Positions 23,344 through 36,539 are shown, numbered from the stretch's first letter. The stretch is 64,000 nucleotides of DNA from Neckera pumila (GCA_963969595.1 OZ018415.1:21395782-21459781); one strand, 5' to 3'. Translations and numbers: made by a program. Notes: a model not told the origin generated them from the sequence alone.

Positions 23344-24611
23344 TGTATAGAACTGGCGTTCTAAAGGTACATGCTAATCGTTTTTGCACACGAACTTTTG
23401 CACATCAGACCGCGCGGTCTAAACTGGATATGCTATATGCCAAGCACAATTTAGCAACAAGTCCTCGGTTGTTTAGACCGCGCGCTTTGATGTATTTTGT
23501 CATCCCAATATTACTCGTCATGGTGTTCTCGATCACGGGTTATTATTAAATATTTAATTTGGTCCACCCAAATGTGTAGTGTCCCGCCCTAGCCTTGACG
23601 CGCTAAGCAACTTGCATCTATACAGCTATGAATCTAGAGTCTGATCTCTACTTACGTAGGGTTCAGACCGCCCGGTCTGATCTTTACATGTCACATGTGA
23701 ATGTGGCCTTCACTATTCGTCTTATTGCATTGTATGTTTACTCATATTCATCCATGCTGACTACTTTCTACTTGCGTATCTAGTGTTAGCTTAGGCTGAC
23801 TGAATTAGACTTAGTTCCGTTTTCTATTCATGCTACAGTGCACAATCAATCTTGATGTGACCACTGTTTAGACCGGGCGTTCTGAATCTATAGACATCTG
23901 TGGTATATCATTTAGTGGTGGCCTACTTTTTTAGCAGTTTGCCCTTGGACTGTTGAGCTATTGGTTCTCAGATGCTTATGCATTGATTCTCCCTCGTAAT
24001 TTGTTTTCTAAATCTGACAAGTTTGTTTTTGACTTTTCCTAAATCCGAGGACACCCTTCATAATTTGTTTTAGAGTGGACGTCTTGATGTTCTTTTTTTC
24101 GAGCGGGCGTTTTGATGTTTCGCATATTTTAATTTTTTTCGACTGTGTTTTCGTTGGGATCATCATATCTGCTCGAGAACCGATTGGCTGTTGTCATCTA
24201 GTTTAGGGGGGGTCGTTCTAAAGTTTAGGGTTCTAGATTTGGTCTGTACACCTAGACACAATTGGTTTTGGTTACTCTACCTTTGCATTCTCTATCTGTT
24301 CAACTTTGGATTGGGTGTTCTAATCCATTCTCCTTCCTTCTTGTCCTAGTCGTTTCGAGCAGCCGTTTTAGGCCTGAACTACTCTGGGCTTTCTACTTTG
24401 CCGCCAGCTTTGGAGCGGGACTCCAGTTCTATTGTCCGGTTTTCGTTGCCTCTTTTCAGATGTTCAGAGCGGCCGCTCTGATACTTGCCCTTCACATCCT
24501 GTGAAGTTGTTTACAGCGGCTACTCTGAACATCTTTCCCAGCTACAGTTGTTTAGAACGGCCGTTCTAAACATCCTCCTCGGCAGGAACTGTTTAGAGCG
24601 ACCGTTCTAAA
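23344..24611. repeat. Field of about 13 dispersed 20-bp palindromes
   Basis: Copies start near 23344, 23404, 23472, 23662, 23867, 24069, 24097, 24202, 24352, 24463, 24510, 24551 and 24592. The best is a perfect palindrome, TTTAGAACGGCCGTTCTAAA (24551-24570); 24463-24482 is TTCAGAGCGGCCGCTCTGAT. Consensus TTYAGANCGNNCGNTCTRAA with a variable CG core. Spacing is irregular (about 30 to 200 bp), unlike a satellite. The field lies between the gene start (23321) and a GC-rich candidate leader (about 25.3-25.6 kb). Candidate roles: protein-binding sites for a dimer, or the subterminal repeats of a DNA transposon. No open reading frame here is convincing. Confidence 0.8.
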
Positions 24612-25290
24612 CAACCTCCTCGGCTAGAGTTTCTATTCTATACCAACAGCATGTTCTACTTTTCTGAAATTGGGAAATACGAGTATAGAGATTTGTAGTA
24701 CCTGATTCTCGGGATGATCACTGTTGACGCAGGTACCGCCAAGCTTGTCCAACTTGCAATGCCGGGCCTTCCAAGCTTAATGAATCACTCCAAGTAGAAA
24801 GATGAACTTGTTCAAAACCCCGACGAGTATGTCTTGGACAACCTGAATGAGAATGATACAAAGTCAATTCTCAACTCCAAACAAACTAACATTACAATAA
24901 TAATAGTACAAATAAGAACAAACCCTAGAAATAAGAATAGATCAGTGTGATCTATAATGCAAACATACTGAACATGTAAACGTACTGAAACTAGTTCTTT
25001 TGTTTCGCAGAAAACTATAATACAAACAAGGCAAAACACTAAGACATTCTACTGAAACTAAAGCCAATCTGCAGAGAAGTCGGGAAATTTACGTATGAAA
25101 GCACCACCACTAATAAGTCGGCACTTAAATTCCAGTCAAGCAGATTGACATTGACATTGCAAGACTAAAACAAGAACTGCCACCGCACAAAATAAACCCA
25201 GCACAATAAACGTAACTAACCAGAGCTCAATAACATGAAGCCAAAACCTCGAAATGACGCGAAAACCTGAAAATGAAAAGTGAACCTTAC

Positions 25291-25640
25291 CTTGTCTACA
25301 AAAGATGACGCCACCACATACTCCACCACCGCCGCAGGGAACTCCGGCACCACAAGGAAACACGCGCCACAATGACAGGAGCAAAGTGAAGACACAAAAA
25401 CAAGGATAATCAAAATGCAAAAGAAGCAGCAACGGAGCAGCGAGAAAGGAAGAACAAAAGCAAACAGAGGAAACCCTGGCGCGCAGAGACAACGATGAAC
25501 CGAGGCGGACGATTTCAAACCGGAGCTGCACCAAAGCTCCACCAAACCTAGAGTTTGCCCTATGCTCGTACCGGACCTGCATTGACCCACATTTTGCCCT
25601 ATGGCCGTGCGAAGCCCTAAACCAAATTCTAGAAAGTTAA
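25291..25640 (-). promoter_or_regulatory. Candidate GC-rich leader exon
   Basis: On the minus strand this stretch begins with AGGGCTT and CTAGGTTT plant-leader-like motifs, becomes CT-rich and then GC-rich, and ends at AAG followed by GTAAGG (donor at 25290). An acceptor-like ACACAG lies three bases before the ATG at 23321. A 5' UTR exon with an approximately 1.9-kb intron is therefore possible; transcript data would be needed to confirm it. Confidence 0.35.
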
Positions 25641-25860
25641 TTCTTTCGGACATTTGTAACCGTAGGATCTTGTAGTAAGATAGTTTGAGAATATGTAGAA
25701 AAAAAATTTGAATTTTCCACCTTGTAGATTGCAAGATAAAAGCATTTGATTTGACAAGAATCCTTTTTTCGGAAGCGCGAAGAATTGGGCAACTGCAATT
25801 GAAAAGACCACATTTAAATGAACAATGTCCAAAATTGTGGTTATTCCTCAAATTTTATGG
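25641..25860 (-). repeat. Dispersed repeat, relative at 36240-36470 (+)
   Basis: The minus strand here and the plus strand at 36240-36470 share an ordered set of segments (CTTGCAATxTxxAAGGTGGAAA; TACTACAAGATCCTA; TTCTAGAA-type end). Function unknown; no coding sequence. Confidence 0.55.
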
Positions 25861-26339
25861 TTTGTATTCAAGTTCACGACATGCTTGAAAATTTTGAATC
25901 ATTTTGAAATTCAAAACATATACGAAAAAAATACATCATAGAAAGAAAGTAGAGAATGATTCACAACACTAAATTATGGAATATAATTATGGAATTGAAA
26001 AATGTCAATCCCCATGGTTTAATGTTGTAAGGTTCATTGTACATTGTATGCTTTTATTTTTTTCAAAGAATATTAAAAATTGAGTTAAATGAAGGACTTC
26101 CATTTTTTTTTGGAAGGAATCCATAACTACTTGCAAACTAGAATAAAACTTCATTTTCATCTCATACATCAAATGGAATTATTCAAAGATTTACACGTAT
26201 ATATAAATCTATAAAACCATAATGAATTTTTTATTAATTATACTAAATTTCTTAAAAAACAATTTCACATTTTTATTAATTATAATTCCTATTTGGCTGG
26301 AATATGTTGTAGGGTATATTTACTAAAAAATAAGTTACT
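25861..26339. other. AT-rich spacer
   Basis: Very AT-rich, with no supported gene, RNA or element boundary. Confidence 0.5.
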
Positions 26340-26580
26340 ACTACATTATTTTAGTGTACTCAGTACTTAAAGCTTAGGGAATTTCAAGCTCCCTTCTTTT
26401 TTTAGGCCTACTCACGACTTAGACTTAGAAAATTTGAAGTTTCCATTGTTTTTAGGCCTACTTGGTACTCCAACTTAGGGAATTTCAAACTCCATTTTTC
26501 TAAGGCCTATTGACTACTTAGAATTAGGAAATTGAAGCTCTATTTTGTTTTTGTCCTATTCATTATTTAGAATTAGAGAA
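26340..26580. repeat. Degenerate tandem repeat, about 55 bp
   Basis: Four to five degenerate copies of a unit near TACTYAGxACTTAGxxTTAGGxAATTxxAAGCTCCATTxTTTTTAGGCC. Copies begin near 26350, 26405, 26460, 26510 and 26560. Confidence 0.65.
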
Positions 26581-28103
26581 TTTGAATTTGCGCTTCAGGA
26601 TTCATGGACTGTGTCTCTGAAATCTACAAAGTTACCAACTCTCAAGCAGGAGTACTTAGTATACATGCATTCAATGTTCATATGGAATCTTGAAAATGGA
26701 ATGAAACAAGAACATAAACACATTCACAAATACAATTTCGTTATGCAACATTCTTTTTTTGAACTAACAACTTGATATATGAACTAAAAGAGAAAGGAAC
26801 ATATAACTTCCTACAACACATTCATATAAAATTGAAAGAATTGTAAATGCACCTTCCTACTACACAATCATATGAAACTAAAAAGGCAAAAAAATACACC
26901 TTGCTACAATTCAATTCATCACCCGGCTACAACAGCTGCTTCAACGTTCCTCAAATTATTATACAATTACTATACTTATAGCTGGACCAACTAATAAAGC
27001 CGGCCAAAACTGGATACTTGTTGTTGTAGCACAGAAAGCACAAAACCCTTCCCTAAGGCCTTAGTGGACCCTAAAATGACTCGTGTATTGTTCCGCAGAG
27101 ATCTTGGTGTAAATCTCCTAATTGGCCGGAATGAAGTGAGTTGATATCCCAAAACAAACCCCAAGTACTAGTCTAGACCGGTTCCAATTCCAGTAATCCG
27201 GAACCGGAAACTCCTTTCCCACATATATATCTATCCGGTCTAGAGTATTTAACTATGTAATAAATTTGAGTTTAACCTCTGGACCAAGAGGGATTTGCAA
27301 CTTTGGGCTTCAAGAAGGATGCTTAACTCCTACCCTCCGAGTTTTAACGTGTCTGGAGATCCACGATATAAACTTCAAAAGAAAACCTTGACAAAAACGA
27401 CGAGAAAGAGACTTTCCTCACAACTAGACCGGATTGACTACTCAGGCTAGCAGGTTACGCAAGACAGTCTGGATTCTCCTATCAATTACTACAATGACAG
27501 ACCACAAGACAATCCACGGCCTAGGTAGAGAAGGGGCGTTAGGAAAACACAGGAGAGCTATGATACTTCTTGACAAAAGCAAATTCTAATCCTCGCAAGG
27601 AAATCCTGTGGTATCTTGTCTAACACACAATCTCTCTAGGGACCGGATACTTCCTGTATCCGGGTATCACTTCCTCCTTACCCACTCTGCACGATCTCAC
27701 TGCTCTCACAATAACACGGACAAGTGCTAAAAGGTACAGCTCACGGTTTGTAAATTGAAAAAAACTTCAATGGCATTTGCAGAAAAAAACTAGGAATACA
27801 AAGTATGAAAATGCTACCCGAATTAAACCTAAAATCCGCCTTCAAATACTAAACTACCCTTCAAACTCAAAAAGCGCCTAAGGCCCAAAACAGCAAGAGG
27901 AATGACACGTTTTATTCCTAACTTCCTGTCAATTTTAGGCAACCTAAGCTACAATCAAAAAGTTTCCACTTAATGTGGATCTTAGATCCTAAAAATCCGG
28001 ACTCAACTTGAGTCCTAACTCCTTTTACACTAAAAATATTCCTACTCAACTACTTGTCAAAAATCTAAGCATGTAGCCCTACAATTACTGCCAGAATCTT
28101 CAC
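26581..28103. other. Flank of the 28.1-30.3 kb gene, CCGG-rich
   Basis: No coding sequence seen. Motifs such as TCTAGACCGG (27170-27180) and its reverse CCGGTCTAGAG (27235-27245), GACCGGAT and TATCCGGG recur and are also frequent in and upstream of the neighbouring gene. An element boundary probably lies near 27000 but I could not define terminal repeats. Confidence 0.35.
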
Positions 28104-30262
28104 CTACTTTCTAGTCTTCTTAACTGGAGAAAACCCCGCCTTCACTGGTACCTTCCAAGCCACGGGCTTCTTTCCAGTCTGTTGTCTCGCCATCTGCTTA
28201 GACCGGACTTTGGCCTTCTCTCTGGCCGCCTTCGCCTTCGTTGCTCGGATCTCTGCCAGGGCCTGATCGGGATCTGAATACGGTTCAGAATCCTCATCGG
28301 ACTCGGATTCCTCTTCCTCATCATCGGAATCCTCTTTGTCTTCTTTCTCTTCCTGAGCCCTGGTGAATTTCTTCTTAGCCGAAGGTGGCTCAGGAACCTT
28401 TCTCTTCTGCGGGACTGGAGCAGGTTTGGCCACCTTGCTCTGAGGTGTTGCCTCTCCTCCAACCGGTTTCCTAATCATACCTTTACTGGGTGATCTTGAT
28501 GAAGTCCCGCGACCGGCTCCAGCCTCTGTCTTCACCATGGACTGCATCAGGGCCGTCATCTTCTCTACCTCGCCGAACTGCACCTTCTTCCCCGGAGTCT
28601 TGGGAGAAGACTTGGAGGGGGAGAGACTGCTGATATTCTTCGTCTTGGTTCTCTCCTCTGGAGTAGACCCTCCTGGTCCGGTTGCCGGTTCCGGTCCCTA
28701 TGCCTTGGCTAGATTCGGTGCCGTCACCTTTGTAATCTCCAAATCGTCATCCTCCGGAATTGGGTCGGGTACCTTGGTGCTTTCCACCTCGGTCTGCTGC
28801 TCCTGACTCGTCTTGGTTTCCTGGTGCTCCTCAGGTACAAGTAAAGTAGGTTGTTCGTGAGAAGTCTCACCTTTATCCATGTCTTCTGCTGCCGACTGCT
28901 GAACTGGCTCTTGATCCGGTTCCGGTCTTGGCGCAGGCACACTGTGAAGATTCACCTCACGCATCACTTCTCGCAGCTGCTCCAGCGTCGACTCCATCTT
29001 CTTATGGTAAGTGATCATCGCCAATAGGAGCTTCTGGTGCAGCTGTCTTCCCTCCGTCATCACTTGTTGGTCAAACAAGTTAGCCTTGTTGACCACTTCA
29101 CCCGGATGGGTGATAAATTCCCGGATTCGGGAAAGGGTATCCTTCGTCTGCTTGGAGAACGTCCTCTCCAAATCTACCTCTTCCGTTTTCTGGCGCAACT
29201 CTTGTTTAAGAGCGGCCACTTGGCTGGAAAGCTTCACCAATTTCTCCTTACTCTCATTCTTCTCCTTCTCCCGGTTGAGCCGGATCACCCGAGTCAAGGC
29301 TTGTGCTAGGTGGTCAATGCCCACCGTTTGGCAGATGGCCTGCATTGCACCTTGTACCACCACGTATCGTTTCCTGAAATCACTCAGATTTCGGGTGATC
29401 CTGTCCAAAGGCTCTTCCCCCAGACCGGATCGGTATCCTTGGTCTGTTCTCTCTCTACCGGATCCTTTCCTCTCGTTTCCTCACCCTTGTCCTCAGCCTC
29501 ACTCTTGTCCTCTTCATCATCAGACTCATCCTCATTGTCCTCATCGGAGGACTCTTCCTCATTTCCGGTCTCCTAATCTAAGTCAGGGACCTCAAATTCT
29601 ACTAGTGCTGCGGTTGCCTCATATTCTACCTCTTCCTCTTTTGTCATCACCTCCTCCGAATTATACAGGTGGTAGAGGAACGGACAGATGGCGGAAGGCT
29701 TAGCCTTACCGACATTGTTGACCATTTTCAACACTTGGTCCTGAATTACCAAACCCCAATCTACCTTCCGGTCTCCTGACAGCGCGCCAAAGACTGTGTT
29801 GGCGAATGTTAGAGAGACCCGGCTTGGCCTTTCCGGGTTAAGAATGGCCAAGACGTATTGCAGTAAACGCCTCTCTCTCTCATTGACACAATCTATAACC
29901 GCAAACCCATCCTTCTTGCTAATGGGGGTATGAAACTTACCCACCGTGAATTGGTCCTTCCGGGATGCGTTGCCTTCGCCCTCTCGGTCGAACCGGTACA
30001 CCTTCCTCCACATCTCCACTGTCCACTTCTTGGGTTTTGCACGGATCGTGGTCGCGACCTGAGATGGTGCTCCCGAACTCAACTCCGCCACTATTGCTTC
30101 ACTCCGGAAATCCCACGGTCTGATCAGGAAGCCGGCGCATCTCATTTGTTCCAAGTCCTCCTTCAGATCCGCCATCTCCTTGTCATCCTTAGATAATCGC
30201 GGCGTCACGTAGCGCAGCGAGATGGTCGCTCCTCCGCTGTGACTTGCGGCCATATCTCCCAT
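28104..30262 (-). pseudogene. Broken coiled-coil gene with Lys-rich tail
   Basis: Start ATG at 30262 (MGDMAASHSGGATISLRY). About 225 globular residues (WTVEMWRKVYRFDREGEG, LVIQDQVLKMVNN) are followed by an acidic tract (NEEESSDEDNEDESDDEED), a long helical coiled-coil region (EKLVKLSSQVAALKQELR, METTLEQLR-like heptads), a Gln/Glu-rich linker, and a basic tail (KARREKAKVRSKQMARQQ-like, ending SPVKKTRK) stopped by TAG at 28104. Breaks: TAG at 29573 (PDLD-stop-ETGNEE), a missing base near 29462-29470, and TAG at 28698 (LAKA-stop-GPEP). No domain recognised. The layout (globular head, coiled coil, basic tail) would suit a capsid-like or DNA-binding element protein, but that is inference. Confidence 0.6.
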
Positions 30263-32053
30263 CGATCAGAGTGAACCGGTCTACTGTCGGGTATTGGTAA
30301 GACTAGTGATCCTCACGGCTCACTCTCTCTCTCTCCTTTCAGGTGGAAGGTATTAACTCAAAGCTCCGACACCAACAACCTTTTTTCTCTCTCAATAACC
30401 TTCCAGCACTCTCGCCTGCAGTCTCGTCAACTCAACACACCAATACTACCTCTCAGACCAGAAATCAGTAATTGCGTACGCTGTATAATTCTCCGTCAGG
30501 GCAAGAAATCACAAGTGACCAACCTTTAGACAGATAGGATCTAAAAGAGCCAATCTCAGCAGCTCTTAGTAATTACCCTAATTAAGGCCTTGCCCATTAA
30601 TCCTGCCCGTTTAGGATTCCCGTTAACTAATGATTAGAACGTGCCCCTTGTTCCCTAGGGCTAAGTAGGTCACCGTTGGATGGCGGTGTCCTGTTTTCCC
30701 TTTCCTGACCTGGTCTAAGCAAAGTATAATTCCGGTTCCTTGTTTCCGGAACATTCAATTAGCCTTTACTCTAATTCCTGATCAGTCCATTTCCGGTTTC
30801 CGGTTCTAAACATTAGATGGTCTACAACTATCTAAAAATCAAAAAAATTTACTACTAAGAAGAATATTATTCCTTCATTTATATTTTAATATAGTAAAAC
30901 TAGATTTTCATGTTCCGACACTTGTCATCCTAATTTCATATCTACGGGGGTATTCTAGGTTTATCATTTTTTCTACTTGATCCTATTATGCAACATTCTG
31001 TAGTTATTAGAAGACATGCAATGTTATTCTATGAATAGTACATTATACCAAATGAGATTATAATTCTTAATTTAAATATTTTTTGAAAAAAACTTTTATT
31101 TGTTAGTAGTGTCAAATTTAGTTATTTTATTGTTTTGGTTGCTATGATCTGGTCAATTTTTGACAGAAATCTGTTGAAATCAAAGAAATTTTCTCAAAAA
31201 TTCACTAGATCAACGAGACCTAAACAACAGAAAACTTGAATTTTCTTCTAGTGTACTTGCATGTATTCAAATATCGACATCGCTGACTGCACCTCCAAGA
31301 AAATGACATACCATCCAATAACTGTTTGAACATATAGTAAGAATATACCATAGGCTTGTAGGTGTCTCCAAATGTAGCAAATGTTTTTTAAACTCACAAA
31401 ACATAATTAATTCTAATATTCTGTTGACCACAAAACTTAAAATATTCATTTGGAAAATGAATTTCTATACACCCAGCTTGGGTGCATCACTCTTTCTATG
31501 TCTTATACCCCGTGCGGCAAGGAGGTATTTTTTGGGGGTCTATTTATCTCTAAGGTCTTAAAAAAGGGGCCCGTATAATTATATAATACGGCAAAATTAC
31601 TTATATTATGGTACCCTATCATTACTTATACTACCCATGTCACAGCGATTCTTTTCCCCTTCTGTCACCCTATTTTTTCCACCCAATTTTTTTTGCAAGG
31701 TACATTGGATGGTGTTACAAGTATCTTCATATTTTGCATTGAATTTTTTTAGTAGACACTTTTGTTTTCCTGAATTCCTTGTGCATGCTTGACAATCTGA
31801 ATTTGTATTTTTTTCCTATTTGAATATTTATTTGTAAATTTCTAAAGATTTTAAAATACTAAAAATTATTAACACGTGTGTACCCTAGAAAATCACTTAT
31901 AAGAATAATACATTGAAGAAAGGTAGATCTATTATAAAGATTAATTTTTTTATATTAAAAGTCTTTGTTTATGAATCATTGAAAATGACAATGTTCTTGG
32001 TAGCCCAGAAAATATTAAATGGATTCAGCATCATCTTATGAAGATAAGCCAAA
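30263..32053. other. 5' flank, then AT-rich spacer
   Basis: 30263-30830 retains TTCCGGTTCC/GGTTTCCGGTT motifs and CT-rich stretches typical of the adjoining element's promoter side. From 30830 the sequence turns sharply AT-rich with no supported gene. Confidence 0.4.
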
Positions 32054-32114
32054 AATCCTAAACCCAAAACCCTAAACCTTTAAACCCTAAACCCTAAACC
32101 CTAAACCCTAAACC
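32054..32114. repeat. Interstitial telomeric repeat
   Basis: About seven CCCTAAA units, the first ones degenerate, embedded in AT-rich DNA. This is the plant-type telomere repeat. Confidence 0.95.
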
Positions 32115-33289
32115 CACATACAGACAGTAGTAAATGGTGAAAATGAAGACCCAAATGAGCAGTTCCTAAATTAGATGTACAAAAAGTGAAAGGATCACAT
32201 TAGTAGGCCTATTAAGATACTTGGAATACATTTCACCCTTTGCATGTCTCCTACTTTAGTTGTAAATACTCTATACTTTTTTATCTCCAAAAAAGAAAAT
32301 CTTCTCTACTTTTGGCCACATGTCATTTTTAAAATGTAGTAAATGATCCACCCGGGACAGCCAACAAACGCATGTTTGTCATTTACGGGATAATTGAAAA
32401 ATAAACATTTGAAGAAGTTGTAGCACCTTTTGGAGATTTGTAATTGTCCAAATGCAATGTACGATATATTTACACTGATAGAGTAGGTGTAATCACAACG
32501 GTATTACGTATATACAGAGATTAAATTGGTCTTCATGTTATAAGTGTGCTTGAAAAATAGATTTTATAAATTATGCACTAGCCTCCATGGAGTCATTAGC
32601 TTAGAAGTTTAGTGTACACCTGAGATCGGGGCCTACTTTATGGGAGGTTGTTTACCTATTATATTTGTAATTTACTATAAGTGAAATATTGTTAGAAATA
32701 CTTTTTATTTTCCATTTAGTATAGCACCCTACATTTTAAAAATCTTTTCTGCCTTCTGTTGTTTTCTTCTCCTATTTTGCTTTACTCTTTTTTCCCTTCT
32801 CTTCCGAAACCCTTTATTATGGTTATTTAAAACTCATATATACGCTAATTCAGGAAACTTATTCTTCAGCGTATTTGTATATTTTTTCCAATATCTTTGA
32901 ATATACTTGAATCATCACAATTGTTTTTGTATTCTTGATATATGAATTTGAAATCGAACATTAGAGCTACACTAAAACCTGCAAAAATTGATCCTCTCAA
33001 CACCCTAAGACCTCTTTAAACAAATAGGGCCGGGTGGTCCCGACTTGGGGATTAAAATAAGCTGTAGAACAAAATGACAGCTTCCCTAGGAATAGTAGTG
33101 CACCTCGGCCTTGTCCACAAAAGAAAAATCAATTAGTTCCAGCAGGTCATTTTCCTCATGTATCCTTTGGGCAACTTCTTGTGTAGTGCAAATTCTTTCT
33201 AAAGCAATTACTCTCTCTAAAGCAATCTTGTTAGGCAGTCCTGGACCAATCAGGTTAGAGAGGTCTTATTGTACAAATGTTTTTTAAGC
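32115..33289. other. AT-rich spacer, no gene seen
   Basis: No coding, RNA or repeat feature could be supported. Confidence 0.5.
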
Positions 33290-33930
33290 CCAAAATGACA
33301 AAGGCCTGTTTGGCGCTTCCTGGAATTTGTTCTAAATGGAACAAAATGCCAACATTTTGATAAGTTGTATCAATGATTTTTTTTTTATTGTAACCATACA
33401 AATCCGAACTGGACATGCTAGAGATCTCATAGGAAAAGAAAACACAACAATATCACTTATGGAGTGAAAGATTATATTGTTTGACCATGAGGGTTCTAAA
33501 ATGCGCAAAAATCTTTCAATCTTCTTTACAAAGGTCATATCTAAAAGGTTGGTGACCATAAAAATATGAGGTTCAAGGGCCTAACTTACATAATCCCGAA
33601 TCAATTTATAGCTTCAATATATCTACTCTACAATTTTTCTAAATGAAACTTAAATGTGAATTTTTCTACAAGATCTATAGTAGTGTATTTTAGGCTCATT
33701 TGTAAGAGCTCTCAACACTACGCAAAGTCAAGCTTGCAATCGGTGCCCTTGTACAAAATCTTCAATAGAGAAATCACAATCATTTATTTCGGATATCGGA
33801 TTTTTGGTGCTCAAACTAACCTTAAAGAAGAACTCTCTCAAAATATAAACCATTATAAATAGGAACTTCATTAGATTTTATTTAACTTCAAGGTTTTACA
33901 AACACCAGAGTTGGCTGCCTTCGGCATTTA
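33290..33930. mobile_element. Inverted, diverged copy of the TTAA element
   Basis: This segment is a reverse-complement relative of 14668-15292 along its length. Its right end (GCCTTCGGCATTTAGGGGTT) still resembles the terminal repeat, while its left end (AAGGCCTGTTTGGCGCTTCC) is degraded. It has no coding capacity. Confidence 0.65.
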
Positions 33931-36239
33931 GGGGTTCATGTTTACCATACCTTTATCTCACAATTTCTTAATGATTGCAAACTACAAAGAATTTGGGGAA
34001 AAAGCATTAGAAGAGTTTTGGGGCCTTGGAAGACTATTTCAAGCCCGTTCCCTAGTCTGTCCAGATTCAAGGAATGGCAGTACGGGTGTGTCAGATTTTT
34101 TTTTTTTCTAAAAACAAAACAGAACCCAAAAATGTTTTTTACCAAAATATCGTTTTAATCAAAAACTTATTTATTTATTTTTGGTAAAAATGACATGGCA
34201 ATCTCTTGGCCACGTCAGCCTGGCCATTTGGCAGCATTTCAGCATTCGAACAGAGTTCCCACAATCCTGAAACTCAGTCTCTTAGGAGGCGACAACTCCT
34301 CTAATGGTCATTTTTCCGTACAACGAACTAAATTGTTAATCATACCAAAATATAAATTTACAATTGGTACAGTCACAATTGGAAGGTAACACCACAGATA
34401 CCAAGAGGATTGCATATAAACCTTGTTTTTGGAAAAATGAATATGTATTTTTCCAACCCACCAAGGAATAATGAAAATAAAAATTGGACAATTTCATTTA
34501 GCATATCTTGTATTCAGAGAAGACCACATCTACTTGCAAGAAACTGGGCAGATTTCAAATGGATATTTCGAAAACCATGCATGATGAATGAACGTTTGAC
34601 TATGGATTCACAATATAAATGTTTGGTTTTAGAAAATGAAGAGAATACAAGTGCATCTGTAACACTTGGTCAAGGCAGAAGCCGTGCTATAATTAACGTA
34701 TCTCCGGTACTACTCTATTTTAGGAAGAGTTAATTCCTTTTTAGTAGACCTGTCCAAAAATGGTCCTTGAAGGACTGAAAGACTGAAGTTCACTCTTTGA
34801 GGGACTAAAGTTTAATCTTTCTGACGTTGGGCAATTTTGGTCTTGGGCGTGAGGTTTGCCAAATTCACTTGTGCTTGCTCAAGCCTATTACGGACTTCGT
34901 TAAAAACAGTGAAGTCGAATTGCACCGTGAGAGACTGTCTATACTGCCGTTCAGTTCCATGCGCATCGTCCTACAAAAGAAGTGGCGTCGATACACATTT
35001 GATTGACAATTTCTCAGTAGACACTTGATAAATCCACATGGAAATTGAAGTTGTCTTATGTGACAGGTTGACAAGACACATGAACAACTTCTTTGCTACT
35101 AGTACAAAGAATTGTTTAGCACTAACTTCAATGAGTTGAAGCAACAAGCGACCATTGTTGGACATAGAAAGGTTCTCTTCATTGTCGAATTTTCCCACGA
35201 GAGTCCTGCATACAATGGTAGTCATCACCAAATCTTAAATGAACATCAGAATACCTCATGGATTTTGATTTGCATACCCGTGGCTAAGTTACAGTATGCC
35301 ACCTTGGTGCAACATGATGGAATCGGGTGTTGAAAGTAGAATTCATTGATAAGATGAATCTAAAAACCATTTGTGTTATACATCCAATCTAAACCAAGTT
35401 CTCTTCATCCAAATAGCAATAGACTGATTTTTCTATACGCATCCATGGAACATTTACCTCACACTGTGAAGAACTCACCTAAGATTTGTGCAGTCCGTGC
35501 CGTGTCAAAGAAGGACATATTCCTCCATCATAGTCCATGCTTGTCAAATGGACTCATCGAATTGGACTCCCCACGCAACAACGCCGGTGCTTTGCAATGC
35601 ACCCATCACTCGACCTATAGAAAGAAGGGCGCACAATGCAACATAAGCTGATCCTCCTCCAATCATGCACCTACAGTTGTTGTGTATGGACGGCTGACGC
35701 AGTCAATGAGGTCACATTGAAATACTCGACTGACGGGGCTCCATAGAGAAAGCCTGGTAAAACTTTGAAGTCCTAAGCCAAAGTACAGCACTTCCATTTG
35801 AAACAACATACAAATTGTGAAACAATTTAGACATTGGGGTATATTTCTCACCCATCTTGCTCACTTGAAAATGACCTTTAGAGGAATCACACTGAGAGTA
35901 ATGGGCAAAACAGTAGAGCTTGTATCCTTCCCAAAAATCTGCAGCCCTGCTTCGATAAAAGGCTCATGAATTTCATCTCAATAAACTTGTCGTAGTTGAC
36001 AATGTGTAGTAAACGGCCCAGCGGACCAAAACAGACCTCCAACTATGAGCAGTCAAAGTCAAAGTCAAAATACTTGAAATTGTGCAAAGGATCTCCAAAT
36101 TAAATAAAATTATACATAATATCGGACACGTAGAAGCCAATGTCAAGGTCAAGGAAAAGAGACGCACCCGAACTCCTCATTGTCCAAAATCTTCTTGAGT
36201 TCCTCAGAGCAGCAGCTGAATCGTGCAGCAGCCATTCAG
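33931..36239. other. Spacer, no gene seen
   Basis: Small open frames only; none has homologous copies or splice context. A T-run (34089-34105) is present. Confidence 0.45.
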
Positions 36240-36464
36240 AATCGTTTCAGCTTCCCTTGTCGAAATATATGTAACCTTGTCAAGTGCAACTGCCTGCTTT
36301 TCACTGGAATTGCCGGGTTTTTTTTTCCAAATCAGACACTATTAGCTTGCAATGTGAAAGGTGGAAAGTTCAGATATGTCTTCCCGATCTTTTTAAAACA
36401 ATTTACTACAAGATCCTATGGGTTCTGTATGTTCTCGACGTTTTAAATTTTTCCCAAATTGCAC

Positions 36465-36532
36465 CCTCTTACTTTATTTGAACTCTAAAACCCTAAACCC
36501 TAAACCCTAAAATCCTCTTACTTTATTTGAAC
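36465..36532. repeat. Telomeric repeat tract flanked by 19-bp direct repeats
   Basis: CTCTAAAACCCTAAACCC-type repeats (36484-36513) are bracketed by exact copies of CCTCTTACTTTATTTGAAC at 36465-36483 and 36514-36532. The right copy leads into a further CCTAAACC. Confidence 0.9.
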
Positions 36533-36539
36533 CTAAACC

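Noticed and set aside
25267..25290. A splice pair GTAAGG...TTTTCAG within the candidate leader
   Set aside because: The implied intron would be 24 bases, too short for a plant spliceosomal intron.
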